Of a stretch of 64,000 nt of DNA, positions 1-9,236 are shown one piece after another (the first letter of the stretch is position 1; the number at the start of each line of letters is the position of its first letter). The translations under genes and the position numbers were made by a program. The stretch spans positions 1-64,000 of the forward strand of contig JAACPJ010000003.1 of NCBI GenBank assembly GCA_009995455.1, read 5' to 3'. Under the pieces are notes generated by a model. That model was not told the origin of the DNA and ran no database searches. It worked only from the letters and a program-made list of their open reading frames with translations. This DNA comes from a bacterium. GTDB taxonomy: Bacteria; Patescibacteriota; Gracilibacteria; UBA4473.

Positions 1-2
1 CC

Positions 3-1395
3 TCAAGAGAAATGCTCGAAACTGAAAAATTTGATCTGGAAGCAGAGCTAGATACTTTACGAGCGGCAGGTGATACGGCCAATGCAACTCGAGTGCAAGA
101 ACGTTTGGATGTTGTGAATAGGCAAATCGACCAAGCGATTATCGACACTGGATTAGTATTGGGTTTAGTGACGGCTTCGCGAACGGAGCTAGAAACTGAT
201 AAAACAAATTTAGAAGCAGATTTAAGAGGTTTTCGAGCGGCGGGTGATACAGCTAACGCTACCCGAGCTCAAGAACAATTAGACTTAGTTAATGCACGAA
301 TTGATCAAGCGATTATTGATACGGGCGTAGTATTAGATGCTGTGACGGCTTCGCGAACGGCGCTAGAAACCGAAAAAACACAACTTGAAGCCGATTTAAC
401 CGCTTTAAGAGCGGCGGGCAATACCGCTAATGCTACCAGAGCGCAAGAACGTTTGGATGTTGTAAATGGGCAAATTGAACAAGCAATCATTGATACGGAT
501 TTGGTATTAGATTCAGTGACGACTTCACGACAGTTAATTGAAACACAAAAAACAGATCTTGAAGCCGAGGTAGAAGCCTTACGCGCATCAGGTGACACCG
601 CCAATGCTAATCGAGCCCAAGAACAATTAGACTTGGTAAATGCTCGAATTGATCAAGCGGTTTTAGATACTGGATTAATATTAGAATCAGTGGCAGCTTC
701 CAGAGAATTACTGGAAACAGAAAAAACTGACCTTAGGGCAGAAATTGAAACTTTAAAATCTGCAGGTAACACGGCAAATGCCAAACGAGCACAAGATCGA
801 TTAGAAGCGGTAAATTCGCAAATTGAAGCGGCGCAAGAATCTACGCTCCAAATTAAAGAGAGCCTTGATTTATCTAGAGAATCTCTAGCACAAGAAAAAA
901 TTAATTTGAAAGCCGACTTAGAATTGGCTAGATCAACTGGTGATCAAGCCAATCAGGCTCGACTTGAAGCACGAGCCATTGAAGTTAATGATTCAATTGT
1001 TCAGGCAAACGAAGCGACGGTAGCGTTATTATCTGAGATTGAACAAATGCGTTTAGATCTTGAAGCCGAACAAGCTGATCAATTAAAAGTTCTGGCGGAT
1101 GCCAAAGCGGCTGGAAGTTCAGAAAACACGGCTCGAGCTCAAGCTCGTTTGACAGAAGTGAATGCTCAATTAGCCGCTGCAAAAGCCGCGCAAGCCGAAA
1201 CTCAAACGAGTATTGACGCACAAAGAACAGCTTTAGAACAAAGTAAAGAAGATTTATATAAAGAATACGCGGAAGCTAAAGCAGCTGGAAATGAAGCAAA
1301 TGTAGCACGAGTTAAAGCTCAAATCATTGAAACAGAAGAAATGCTGGCTTCATTGAGCTCAAAATCTTCAGAAGAATATTACGCTGAACAAAGAG
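3..1395 (+). repeat. Tandem 174-bp coding repeats, about eight units
   Basis: Units start at 3, 177, 351, 525, 699, 873, 1047 and 1221, each exactly 174 bp (58 codons) apart. Units 1-5 are closely similar in protein and partly in DNA. Units 6-8 keep the period and the heptad pattern but have diverged. The array probably continues left of the window. The constant period implies growth by in-frame duplication, with older units at the C-terminal side. Confidence 0.85.
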
Positions 1396-3566
1396 CTAAA
1401 TACGAAGCTCGTAAAACCAGTGTTGAATTAGTCATTTCAGAACTAGAAAAAGCGGAAAAATCTGGTAAAACGGTAGATCAATTTACGGCAGCATTACAAA
1501 CCCAGGCAGATACCGCGAATCCTAATTCAGATGAATTTAAATCGGCTGCAGGGGCTTTAGAGCAACAAGCTTTAATCAACCGAGCGGAATTTCTTGGAGA
1601 ACAAATTGATAGCCTTGAAGCATTAGCTAAAAATCCAACCGAACTACCGCCTTTAGGGGTTGATAGACAAAGCAATGAAACGTTAGAACAACGTTTAGAT
1701 CGAATTGAAAACCAAGCAGAACGAGCTTCAATTGAAGCCGCTCAAAGGCAAAACGCGGCTTCTCAAATTGCTGCAGCCAAACAAGCTCAACAAATAGAAT
1801 TATTACGACGTTTAGAATCTGAATTAGCGGCGGAAAATGATCAAGGTCGGCGAACAGTTTTGAGTGCAAGAATAGGCGTACTAGAGAAAGAAATTGCCCA
1901 ATTAGAGCAAATAAAAAATCCAAATGAAGTGTTAAGCAGTGCTGATATTGCGAAGCGTGTTGCCGAACTTACGGCGGCTGCAGCTACCACTAATGACATA
2001 GTTATTACAGAACAACAGGCGTTTATTGCCACTCGTTTAGCTGAACTTCAAGTGGAAATTGATCTAGCGGCTGATCCTCGTGTGAAAGCGGATCTTGAAG
2101 CTCAGAAAAAAAGACTTGAAGCGAATTTAAACCAAACCGGAATTCTGACCGATTACGAAGCCCAATTAAAAGCGAGTCAAAAAGCTTTAAATGAAAGATT
2201 AGCGACTGATTTGAATACAACGGCTGAATTGTTGGTACAAACACAATTGAATTCAGTTGAAACTAAGCTTGGCAACTTAGAGAAGTTAAGTGCCGCTCAA
2301 GCCGAATTAAATTCTTTGCAAGTCTCTGAAGTTAATGACCCAGACGGTCAAGCGGTGGCGTTCCTAAAAACAGAAAAAGAAGCCTTGGAGTTAGAATTGA
2401 GAGAGCTTAAAGCTAATAAATCTCGAACTAGCGATGCGATTGAAATTAAATCTTTAGAGCAGCGTGAAGCGGAAGTCGTTAAATTACTTTCTGAATTTCC
2501 AGATACAAATGTCGAACAAGCTTCGATTGATTCGTTGAGAGTCATTGAGGCTATTGAATACTTAAAACACTATCGATTTGTAGAATCAAATGCTTTATCG
2601 CTTGGAGTTGAAGATGAAAAACCAGCAAAGCTAGCGCTAATTGATAGCCAAATAAAACTTCTAACGAGTTTAAATAGTTTTGGTTACACACCTCAAACCC
2701 GTTTATCAAACATGTTAATTGATTTAGAAAGAAGAGAAGGTGAACTGCTGACTTTGTTCCGAGAATCAGATGGTGCTAAAGCGACAGAAATTAAAGAACG
2801 TTTAGTGGTAATCGCGGAAGCAATGGATCAAATAAATGGTTTAGAGCAGTACCAAATCAATAAAAATGATACGGTTTTCAAAGCCACGCAAAAACTTGAA
2901 GTTGCTATTGAATCTGCTTCGGCTGCTTATTTAGAAGCTAAAACCGAAACAGCTCGAATTGTCGCCTTGCAAACTTTAAATGATATGAGAGTGAGTGAGA
3001 GATGGTTGAATCGATTCTATAACGCTGATAAGCGTGATACCACTATTGCCGAGTTAGAGAATGATTTAAGAGCTAAAATTACCAGTGGTGGTGGCGGGAA
3101 CGCGGTAAATGACTTAGTGGCTATGCAATCGATTAAGGCAAATTTAGACCTAGCCATTGCGGCTCGAGTGGAGTCGGATTTTGAGAATTTTAAATTAAAC
3201 TTACAAAAACAAGCGGCACAAGTTAGTGACCCAGTTGAAAAAGCGGCAATCGAGTCTCGAATTAAATCTTTAAATTATGAAGACCTCGTCGACGATATTA
3301 CTTTGGCTAAAGCACAGATGTTTGAAGAAATGTTAGCTGATATGCGCATCAAAGTAGATACGAATTTATTCCTCTACGCTGATGTGCCATTAACTCAATA
3401 CGCAGAACCTTTGCTCTTTGAATGGGACTTAGGTGATGGAGAAAAACGCTTTGGTCAAAACATCAGTCATGAATATTACGAGCCAGGATTTTACCGAGTG
3501 GTAATGACTATGTTTGATGGCGTGACTTCACAACAAGACTTATTTACTATTAAAGTGAGCGAGTAA
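3..3566 (+). CDS. Coiled-coil repeat protein with C-terminal PKD domain (5' truncated)
   Basis: The reading frame is open to the window's left edge, and the residues before the first ATG (base 12) fit the repeat phase (SRE before MLETEK), so the true start lies outside. The first eight units are 58-residue repeats of the form SRxxLETxKxxLEADxxxLRAAGDTANATRAQ. They are rich in Ala, Glu, Gln and Leu and should form a long alpha-helical coiled coil. Less regular helical sequence follows to about residue 1110. The last 70 residues look like a PKD domain (FEWDLGDGE, then EPGFYRVVMTMFDG). The following gene is also PKD-rich and starts 20 bp downstream, so an operon is likely. I infer an extended stalk displayed at the cell surface. 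No signal peptide can be judged because the N-terminus is missing. Function unknown. Confidence 0.8.
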   Translation, partial: SREMLETEKFDLEAELDTLRAAGDTANATRVQERLDVVNRQIDQAIIDTGLVLGLVTASRTELETDKTNLEADLRGFRAAGDTANATRAQEQLDLVNARIDQAIIDTGVVLDAVTASRTALETEKTQLEADLTALRAAGNTANATRAQERLDVVNGQIEQAIIDTDLVLDSVTTSRQLIETQKTDLEAEVEALRASGDTANANRAQEQLDLVNARIDQAVLDTGLILESVAASRELLETEKTDLRAEIETLKSAGNTANAKRAQDRLEAVNSQIEAAQESTLQIKESLDLSRESLAQEKINLKADLELARSTGDQANQARLEARAIEVNDSIVQANEATVALLSEIEQMRLDLEAEQADQLKVLADAKAAGSSENTARAQARLTEVNAQLAAAKAAQAETQTSIDAQRTALEQSKEDLYKEYAEAKAAGNEANVARVKAQIIETEEMLASLSSKSSEEYYAEQRAKYEARKTSVELVISELEKAEKSGKTVDQFTAALQTQADTANPNSDEFKSAAGALEQQALINRAEFLGEQIDSLEALAKNPTELPPLGVDRQSNETLEQRLDRIENQAERASIEAAQRQNAASQIAAAKQAQQIELLRRLESELAAENDQGRRTVLSARIGVLEKEIAQLEQIKNPNEVLSSADIAKRVAELTAAAATTNDIVITEQQAFIATRLAELQVEIDLAADPRVKADLEAQKKRLEANLNQTGILTDYEAQLKASQKALNERLATDLNTTAELLVQTQLNSVETKLGNLEKLSAAQAELNSLQVSEVNDPDGQAVAFLKTEKEALELELRELKANKSRTSDAIEIKSLEQREAEVVKLLSEFPDTNVEQASIDSLRVIEAIEYLKHYRFVESNALSLGVEDEKPAKLALIDSQIKLLTSLNSFGYTPQTRLSNMLIDLERREGELLTLFRESDGAKATEIKERLVVIAEAMDQINGLEQYQINKNDTVFKATQKLEVAIESASAAYLEAKTETARIVALQTLNDMRVSERWLNRFYNADKRDTTIAELENDLRAKITSGGGGNAVNDLVAMQSIKANLDLAIAARVESDFENFKLNLQKQAAQVSDPVEKAAIESRIKSLNYEDLVDDITLAKAQMFEEMLADMRIKVDTNLFLYADVPLTQYAEPLLFEWDLGDGEKRFGQNISHEYYEPGFYRVVMTMFDGVTSQQDLFTIKVSE

Positions 3567-3586
3567 ATAGATACCAAAAATACAAA

Positions 3587-5896
3587 ATGAATACGGAAGA
3601 AAACCAAAATCTAAATAACCAAGTGCCTGGCCAAACACCAGCCCCACAAACTGGTGTTCCAGAAATGCCAGAAGTGACGGCTGCGCCGGTAGAAAATACG
3701 CCGGAGGTTAACCCGATGCCGACACCGGCACCTTTGCCAACAGAACCGCCAGTCCCAACACCCCCGCCAACTTTGGCGCCGGCTTATGTTGAGCCACAAG
3801 TGCTAGGCCCCTTATCCGAACCAACTCAAACGGTTGAACAAACTGAGTCTGCTGGTGGTGGTGGAACTTCACAGTGGTTTTTATATAGTTTTTTAATTAC
3901 TGGAGGGGTTTTGGTGTTTACGTTTTACGGGGCTTTATTATGGGCTTTATGGACTGGAAACGCCGCTAATCCCTTATTTGAAACACTTGGTATAGAAGCC
4001 AGTGGTCTAAAGAACTTACTGTTAACTCTTACCAATATTATTTTTGGAGCGTTGGCGTTAACGTTCTTAATTACGACGCTGGTTTATATTTTTAGATGGT
4101 CTCTTTCTAAATCAACCGACAGTAATAGAGGTTCTTTGCTGACTCGTTTTGTAGTTTTTTTAACTCTGTTTATGGCTTCTATCGGAAGCTGGTTTTTCCT
4201 TTATTATCTTATCGATCAAGTTTCTGGCGCTACTAAAACGGCAGTAGATAACTCTCTCATTACAACTAATCCAGAAAACGTTATTGGTTTAAGTTCACCG
4301 GTTACCGTTGAATTTGATATCGGTACCAAAATGTTTGAAAGAATTCCACAGCAAGTGGTTCGACAAATTAACTGGGACTTTGATGGCGATGGTAAATATG
4401 ATGCTTCTGGCCCGAATGTTACCTACCGGTTTTTAGACCGAGGCGATAACAATGGGCGTTTCCCGGTTACCGCAGAAGTCTTTTATTTTTCAACGCTTGA
4501 AAACCAAGAAGTTTCTTTCAAATCGGTTCGTGAAGTAATTGTGGCCAATGAAAATGTGAACGCGAAAATTATTGCGGCGCCAGAAAGTGGGCCTTTCCCA
4601 TTAGAAGTTGAATTTAATGCAGCGGAATCAAAAGATCCAGATGGAGAAGTGATTATGTATGAATGGGATTTAGATGGTGATGGTACTTTCGAGGTTCGAC
4701 AAGAAAATCCGATTATTACCGAAACTTTTATGAAAGTGGGTGAATATAAAGTGAAACTGCGAGTTACAGGGCAAAATAACGATACCGATGTCGTTGAAAA
4801 AATTATCACGGTTAAAACGCCTGAGAGTGATTTAAAAGCCGTCATTACCAGTGCCGATGCTTTAGAGGGGTATGCGCCGCTTAAAATTTCATTTGATGCG
4901 TCACAGTCATTTGTAAAAGAAGGCGTTATTACTCAATATGAATGGTTTATTGAAGGTGAAGATGAACCAGTTTTAGGTCGCAAACTACAACGTATTTTTA
5001 GAACGCCCGGTTCTTATAACGTCAGTTTAACAGTGCAAAACGATTTAGGGGAAAGACAGCGTGTGGAACGAAAGATAACCGTACTTGAAGATAACGTCAC
5101 CGCAAAAGTGGAAGTAAGAACGACTCCAGAAACGCCGACTAATAGTATTTTGAAAGGCGTGGTTCCATTTGAAGTGACTTTCGACGCTTCAAATTCTCGA
5201 ATTAAAGAACCCCTTGAATGGAATTGGGATTTTGACAACGATGGAATTGTGGATGAGTTTGGTGAAGCGGTGAAGCACGTGTTTCGAAAAGTGGGAACGT
5301 ATGAAGTTCAACTGACTATTTTAGATTCAGATCAAGTTGAAAGCCGAGCAGTGATTCCTGTACAGGTTGATAAAGCGGGAGTAACGGCTGATTTAACGGC
5401 TCAACCTTTTGCGGGTCCAGCCCCGTTAAAAGTTAAATTTGATGGTTCAGGTTCAAGTACCGACGAAGGTGAAATTGTGAATTATATCTGGGAATTTCCA
5501 GGTAGAGAGCCGATTAACTACGGAGCTCAAATTGAATACGAATTTAAACAGATTGGGAACTATATTGTTAAGATGTCGATTCTGACTTCTAAAGGTCAAA
5601 CGGCGAGTGATGAAATTATTGTGTCGGCTCGGGCGCCTATTGTTAGTGCAGACTTTAAACTGGTACCAACCAGCGGCACGGCGCCGATGCTCGTTCAAGC
5701 CACCCCAAGTATTTCAAAAGGTATTATTCTTGAGTATGAATGGGATTGGGGCGATAACACTCGTAAAGAAAAACTATTTGCTCCAGATCCTGTGCAACAT
5801 ACTTATCGTGAAGCGGGTGAGTACGACGTGGTGCTTCGGATGACTGACCAAAGCGGAATTGTTTCCGAGAAAAAAAGAACAATCCAAATTAAATAA
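3587..5896 (+). CDS. Membrane protein with six PKD-type domains
   Basis: 769 residues. Residues 1-95 are rich in Pro, Thr and Glu and low in structure. Three hydrophobic segments follow at about 103-126, 146-171 and 183-210. The rest is six tandem Ig-like PKD modules; the clearest show NWDFDGDGKYD, YEWDLDGDG, WNWDFDNDG and YEWDWGDN followed by a VGxYxVxLxV strand. The acidic DxDGDG loops could bind calcium. The modules probably face outward, anchored by the helices. It lies 20 bp behind another PKD-bearing gene and is followed by a terminator, so it is the likely end of that operon. There is no Shine-Dalgarno before the ATG. PKD domains usually mediate protein or carbohydrate contacts; the target here is unknown. 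Confidence 0.85.
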   Translation: MNTEENQNLNNQVPGQTPAPQTGVPEMPEVTAAPVENTPEVNPMPTPAPLPTEPPVPTPPPTLAPAYVEPQVLGPLSEPTQTVEQTESAGGGGTSQWFLYSFLITGGVLVFTFYGALLWALWTGNAANPLFETLGIEASGLKNLLLTLTNIIFGALALTFLITTLVYIFRWSLSKSTDSNRGSLLTRFVVFLTLFMASIGSWFFLYYLIDQVSGATKTAVDNSLITTNPENVIGLSSPVTVEFDIGTKMFERIPQQVVRQINWDFDGDGKYDASGPNVTYRFLDRGDNNGRFPVTAEVFYFSTLENQEVSFKSVREVIVANENVNAKIIAAPESGPFPLEVEFNAAESKDPDGEVIMYEWDLDGDGTFEVRQENPIITETFMKVGEYKVKLRVTGQNNDTDVVEKIITVKTPESDLKAVITSADALEGYAPLKISFDASQSFVKEGVITQYEWFIEGEDEPVLGRKLQRIFRTPGSYNVSLTVQNDLGERQRVERKITVLEDNVTAKVEVRTTPETPTNSILKGVVPFEVTFDASNSRIKEPLEWNWDFDNDGIVDEFGEAVKHVFRKVGTYEVQLTILDSDQVESRAVIPVQVDKAGVTADLTAQPFAGPAPLKVKFDGSGSSTDEGEIVNYIWEFPGREPINYGAQIEYEFKQIGNYIVKMSILTSKGQTASDEIIVSARAPIVSADFKLVPTSGTAPMLVQATPSISKGIILEYEWDWGDNTRKEKLFAPDPVQHTYREAGEYDVVLRMTDQSGIVSEKKRTIQIK

Positions 5897-5920
5897 ATTA
5901 AACTTTATTTCTACGCTCTT

Positions 5921-5950
5921 AAAAGCTTCCTAACGTGGAGGCTTTTATTA
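5921..5950 (+). terminator. Rho-independent terminator
   Basis: AAAAGCTTCC and GGAGGCTTTT form a 10-bp stem with one wobble pair around the loop TAACGT, followed by TTATT. It closes the PKD operon. Confidence 0.7.
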
Positions 5951-5974
5951 AGTTATTGGCTTTGAATAATTTAT

Positions 5975-6002
5975 TTGTTCTTTAGCCTTTAAGCATTAAA
6001 AT
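5975..6002 (+). promoter_or_regulatory. Promoter for the vWA/SLH gene, predicted leaderless
   Basis: TTGTTC (5975-5980), a 16-nt spacer, then TAAAAT (5997-6002). The GTG start is at 6009, only 7 nt after the -10 box, so transcription should begin at or next to the start codon. Confidence 0.55.
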
Positions 6003-6008
6003 TGTAGT

Positions 6009-8450
6009 GTGAAGAAATTTGTACTCGGTTTAACGTTTTTTTTTCCCGCATCAGCTTGGGCTTTTGTGGCTTCTGATGAAGCGTTAATTCGTACAAACCA
6101 AACAGTTCTAGTACAAAGTTATGAAAACCAAGCTGATATTACCGTAACGCAAACTTTGTTAAATCCGACAAATGAAACCATTTCTTTTGATTTTGTTCTG
6201 CCCACATCTGACTTATTAGAAATACCGACTTTTTACTTAAACGCTGAGGGCAAGTCGGCTCAACCCCTTAAACGAGAAGCGGCGGCAGATGTCGTTTTTG
6301 ATTTGGCTAAAACCTTTAATACACCTCGTTGGTTAGGGGCTCTTGATGCGAATTATTCAATGTGGTGGCTGGTAGAAAATCTAGAAATAGCGCCGAGTCA
6401 ATCGGTTACTTTTAAATACCAATACTCGCGGCCTTTAGCTTTTTTTGAAGATTTTTATATCGGAAATGTATGGCTGGCTGATGGCCGAGAAACTCAGAAT
6501 TTAAAAATAAATTTAGTAAGAGCTGGGGCGCCCAAATTTTGGTGGGCCAATCAAGGGACATGGCAACAAGAAAAAACGGCTGAAACTTGGGCTCAGCAAT
6601 GGCAAACTCAAAATGTGACGCTGTATGAAAACCTCAGTTTTTTTGCGTCAGATACTTCTGAACCCAACTTGAGCTATAAATATTTAGATCAAAGTTATCA
6701 GGCTAATTTTAAAGTTTTAAATCAAAACGAAATCAACCGGGTCGTTATTGTTCTTGATACTTCGGGTTCGGTTTATGGAGTGCGTTTTGAAAGACTCAGA
6801 GCGGCGTTTAAAACCTTGCTAGAAATAATTCCCGAGACAACGCAATTAAAATTAGCTTTAGTTGATGACGAGGTCGAGTGGCAAAGTGATGAATGGCAGA
6901 CTAATAGTCGAGACTTTCAAAGAGACGTTTTAGCGTTGGTTGATGGCGCCGAAGCCCAAGGAAAAACTAATTGGGAAGCTGTTATATCTTCTTTAAACTT
7001 GGTGGCTAACAGCAGTGATGAAAGGTACGGACTCGTTTGGCTGGGGGATTTCTCGGATATTGCTTCACCAATGTTAAACCGATTGGCAAACGCTGGGTGG
7101 CGAACGATTATGATTGATTTCTGGCAGTCAGAATCAAGCTATTTAACCCGTTGGTGGCAGCGGTATAATGGTCAATATGTGCCGTTATTTAATAGTGGGT
7201 TTGAACTGGTAGAAGCGGATAATATCACGAAAGCTTGGAATAAATTAAGACAGCAATGGCCGCAAGACCAAAGTCTAGGCCAGCGTTTTGGGGATTGGTT
7301 TGCCCCTAAAAACTTGTTAAGTCAAACCAATCAAGCCGAACTAGGACAACTTCCACTTGAGGATTCTCAGGCTAATGCCGCTGATTTTTTACCGCGCTGG
7401 TGGGCCGCTCTTAAAGTGGCGGATTATTTAAGACAGCATGAAGGGTTACCCTTAAATGAGCTTCAAATTCAAGCTATATTATCAATTTCCCATGTATTTG
7501 GGCTCACCGTTTTTGAGCTTGATGGAAATGCTGCCCCGAGGGAACTAGAAGAAATTTTATCGGCTATTGATACCAATAAATTATGGGATGAAATATTGCG
7601 CTTAGAAAAGTTGAGCGTGATTAATCCTTCCGCCTTATATTGGAAAGCGAAACCATTTTATTTGGTAGAAAACACTTGGAGACCTTTTGATTGGGAAACC
7701 TTTAATGCCCGACCAGAAAGACCGACTTTAAAGCTCTGGTCGGCGGCGCATAAGAATTTGTTTATGAAGTATTCAAGTTTGCTCTCAAAGCCGATGAGTT
7801 TTGGTTCTAGTGTTGGCTTTTGTGCGGCTCAGCGTTGTGCCGCGGTAAACGCTGAGACCGGTCGTTCAGAAATTGAAAGAACTGATACTCTTCTTTGGGC
7901 TCCTATAAATCAAAATCACTGGGCGAATGCTTATTGGGAAGAACTGGTTTGGGATGGAGTCCTTCTCGGTGAGACTTATGACCCAGCGGCTTGGTCTAAG
8001 GAAGTCACTCGGGGGCAGTTTTTAGTGTGGCTCCAGAGTTACTACGCACCGGAGGCTTCGCTGCCAGAGTTCGATGAAAACACATTCAGTGATTTAAGCG
8101 CAGACCAAACAGGGGCTCTTGAAGCTCTGTGGTTTAACGATCAAGGTTTGTTTAAAGGTTATGGTGATGGAACAGCCCGGCTTGATGATCCATTAAAACG
8201 AATAGAGGGTTTAAAAATGCTGATGCAGGCTTACGGTCTCGATACTCGTGATGTGCTGGGTAATTTTGACGATGTGATGCCTTTCAGTGATTTAATTGGT
8301 TGGACGCAACCATGGGGTTATGAGGCTTATATTAGAGGCCTTGTAAAAGGTTATGAGGATAAAACCTTTCGTCCTTTTCAGGCTTTGACCAAAGCCGAGA
8401 CTTTTAAGTTGCTAATTGAAGCCGAGCGACTCTTAAAATTTAATGAGTAG
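6009..8450 (+). CDS. Secreted VIT/vWA-domain protein with C-terminal SLH repeats
   Basis: 813 residues from a GTG start that follows a -10 box by 7 nt. A signal peptide ends at about residue 18 (SAWA then FVAS). Residues 20-200 resemble the beta-rich N-terminal part of VIT/inter-alpha-trypsin-type proteins. A von Willebrand A domain follows at about 240-400, with a MIDAS-like DTSGS. The C-terminal 130 residues carry S-layer homology signatures (GYGDGTARLDDPLKRIEGLKM; GYEDKTFRPFQALTKAETFKL), which in other bacteria bind cell-wall polymers. It is unusually rich in Trp. A wall-anchored adhesion or metal-dependent binding role is likely. It follows two PKD surface genes after a terminator, so it is its own transcript. 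The VIT assignment is weaker than the vWA and SLH calls. Confidence 0.8.
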   Translation: MKKFVLGLTFFFPASAWAFVASDEALIRTNQTVLVQSYENQADITVTQTLLNPTNETISFDFVLPTSDLLEIPTFYLNAEGKSAQPLKREAAADVVFDLAKTFNTPRWLGALDANYSMWWLVENLEIAPSQSVTFKYQYSRPLAFFEDFYIGNVWLADGRETQNLKINLVRAGAPKFWWANQGTWQQEKTAETWAQQWQTQNVTLYENLSFFASDTSEPNLSYKYLDQSYQANFKVLNQNEINRVVIVLDTSGSVYGVRFERLRAAFKTLLEIIPETTQLKLALVDDEVEWQSDEWQTNSRDFQRDVLALVDGAEAQGKTNWEAVISSLNLVANSSDERYGLVWLGDFSDIASPMLNRLANAGWRTIMIDFWQSESSYLTRWWQRYNGQYVPLFNSGFELVEADNITKAWNKLRQQWPQDQSLGQRFGDWFAPKNLLSQTNQAELGQLPLEDSQANAADFLPRWWAALKVADYLRQHEGLPLNELQIQAILSISHVFGLTVFELDGNAAPRELEEILSAIDTNKLWDEILRLEKLSVINPSALYWKAKPFYLVENTWRPFDWETFNARPERPTLKLWSAAHKNLFMKYSSLLSKPMSFGSSVGFCAAQRCAAVNAETGRSEIERTDTLLWAPINQNHWANAYWEELVWDGVLLGETYDPAAWSKEVTRGQFLVWLQSYYAPEASLPEFDENTFSDLSADQTGALEALWFNDQGLFKGYGDGTARLDDPLKRIEGLKMLMQAYGLDTRDVLGNFDDVMPFSDLIGWTQPWGYEAYIRGLVKGYEDKTFRPFQALTKAETFKLLIEAERLLKFNE

Positions 8451-8501
8451 AGGCTGTTGTTCAAGTTACGCTGTTTTATAGGAATTAAGTTTTAGTTACC
8501 C

Positions 8502-8507
8502 TAAAAT
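8502..8507 (+). promoter_or_regulatory. -10 element for the Crp/Fnr-family gene
   Basis: TAAAAT ends 8 nt before the ATG at 8515, so a leaderless or nearly leaderless mRNA is predicted. I see no convincing -35 box at the usual 16-17 nt distance. Confidence 0.4.
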
Positions 8508-8514
8508 ACGAACG

Positions 8515-9168
8515 ATGGATAACACGGTTTTTTGTTTACGGAACTTAAATGTACTTGAGGGTCTTTCTCCAATGGAGAGGCTTAAGTCGGCTCCACAGAT
8601 GAAAGATGAAGTCTTTCAAACGGGCAGCACTATTTATGAAGCGGGTGAAGAAGTTCCTTTTGTTTATGTGCTCACAACGGGCGGAGAAGTAGAGCTTATC
8701 CGAGAAGAGAACGGTAAAACCGTTGTTATTGAGACCTTGTTTTCTGGTGACTTGTTTGGTGATTTTGGTTTAGGAATTCCAGTGAATCATTCGGCTAGAG
8801 TCAGTAAAACGGTTTCGGTTTGTAAAACGCCAAAGCAGGATTTCTTAGATTTAGTTCGTTCTCATCCAGAGATGATTTTTCAGCTCATGCAGGTAATGGC
8901 GAAGCGAACGCACGATTATGAAGAAAAAATCGCCCAACTCTCACGTCCTGCTAAAGATCAACTTCTAGCTGAGCTAAGAAGTCTTCAATACAAAAATAAT
9001 CACAGTTTAGTCGGCCGAATCTTTAACATTCCATTTCGTATTTCTCATCAAAAACTGTCTGATAAAACGGGCCTTAATCGAGTTACGGTTACCAAGCTAA
9101 TGGGGGAGTTAAGACGGGATAATTTGATTGATGTCGATGAAGCGACTGGCACTATTAAGGTGCAGTAA
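8515..9168 (+). CDS. Crp/Fnr-family transcription regulator
   Basis: 217 residues, the normal length. Residues 25-125 form a cyclic-nucleotide-binding-type beta roll (GGEVELI, GDLFGDFGLG). A long dimer helix follows, then a winged helix at about 150-217 (ISHQKLSDKTGLNRVTVTKLMGELRRDNLI), the Crp-type HTH. The phosphate-binding cassette is altered: FGD replaces the usual FGE, and the Arg-Ser/Thr-Ala that contacts cAMP is not in place (HSARVS instead). cAMP binding is therefore doubtful. There is no Cys cluster for an FNR-type iron-sulfur centre. The ligand and targets cannot be read from the sequence. It converges on secY across a shared terminator. Confidence 0.85.
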   Translation: MDNTVFCLRNLNVLEGLSPMERLKSAPQMKDEVFQTGSTIYEAGEEVPFVYVLTTGGEVELIREENGKTVVIETLFSGDLFGDFGLGIPVNHSARVSKTVSVCKTPKQDFLDLVRSHPEMIFQLMQVMAKRTHDYEEKIAQLSRPAKDQLLAELRSLQYKNNHSLVGRIFNIPFRISHQKLSDKTGLNRVTVTKLMGELRRDNLIDVDEATGTIKVQ

Positions 9169-9183
9169 GACTCACTAACGTAA

Positions 9184-9217
9184 AAAAAAAGCGCCTCATT
9201 TATGAGACGCTTTTTTT
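9184..9217. terminator. Bidirectional terminator between crp-like gene and secY
   Basis: AGCGCCTCA and TGAGACGCT form a nearly perfect stem around TTTA. It is flanked by an A run on the left and a T run on the right, so it can stop transcription from both sides. Confidence 0.85.
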
Positions 9218-9236
9218 ATGACTGAGATTTTAGAAT

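Noticed and set aside
3-1395. CRISPR array
   Set aside because: The repeats are contiguous 174-bp coding units without spacers; I saw no short direct repeats with unique spacers and no cas genes elsewhere.
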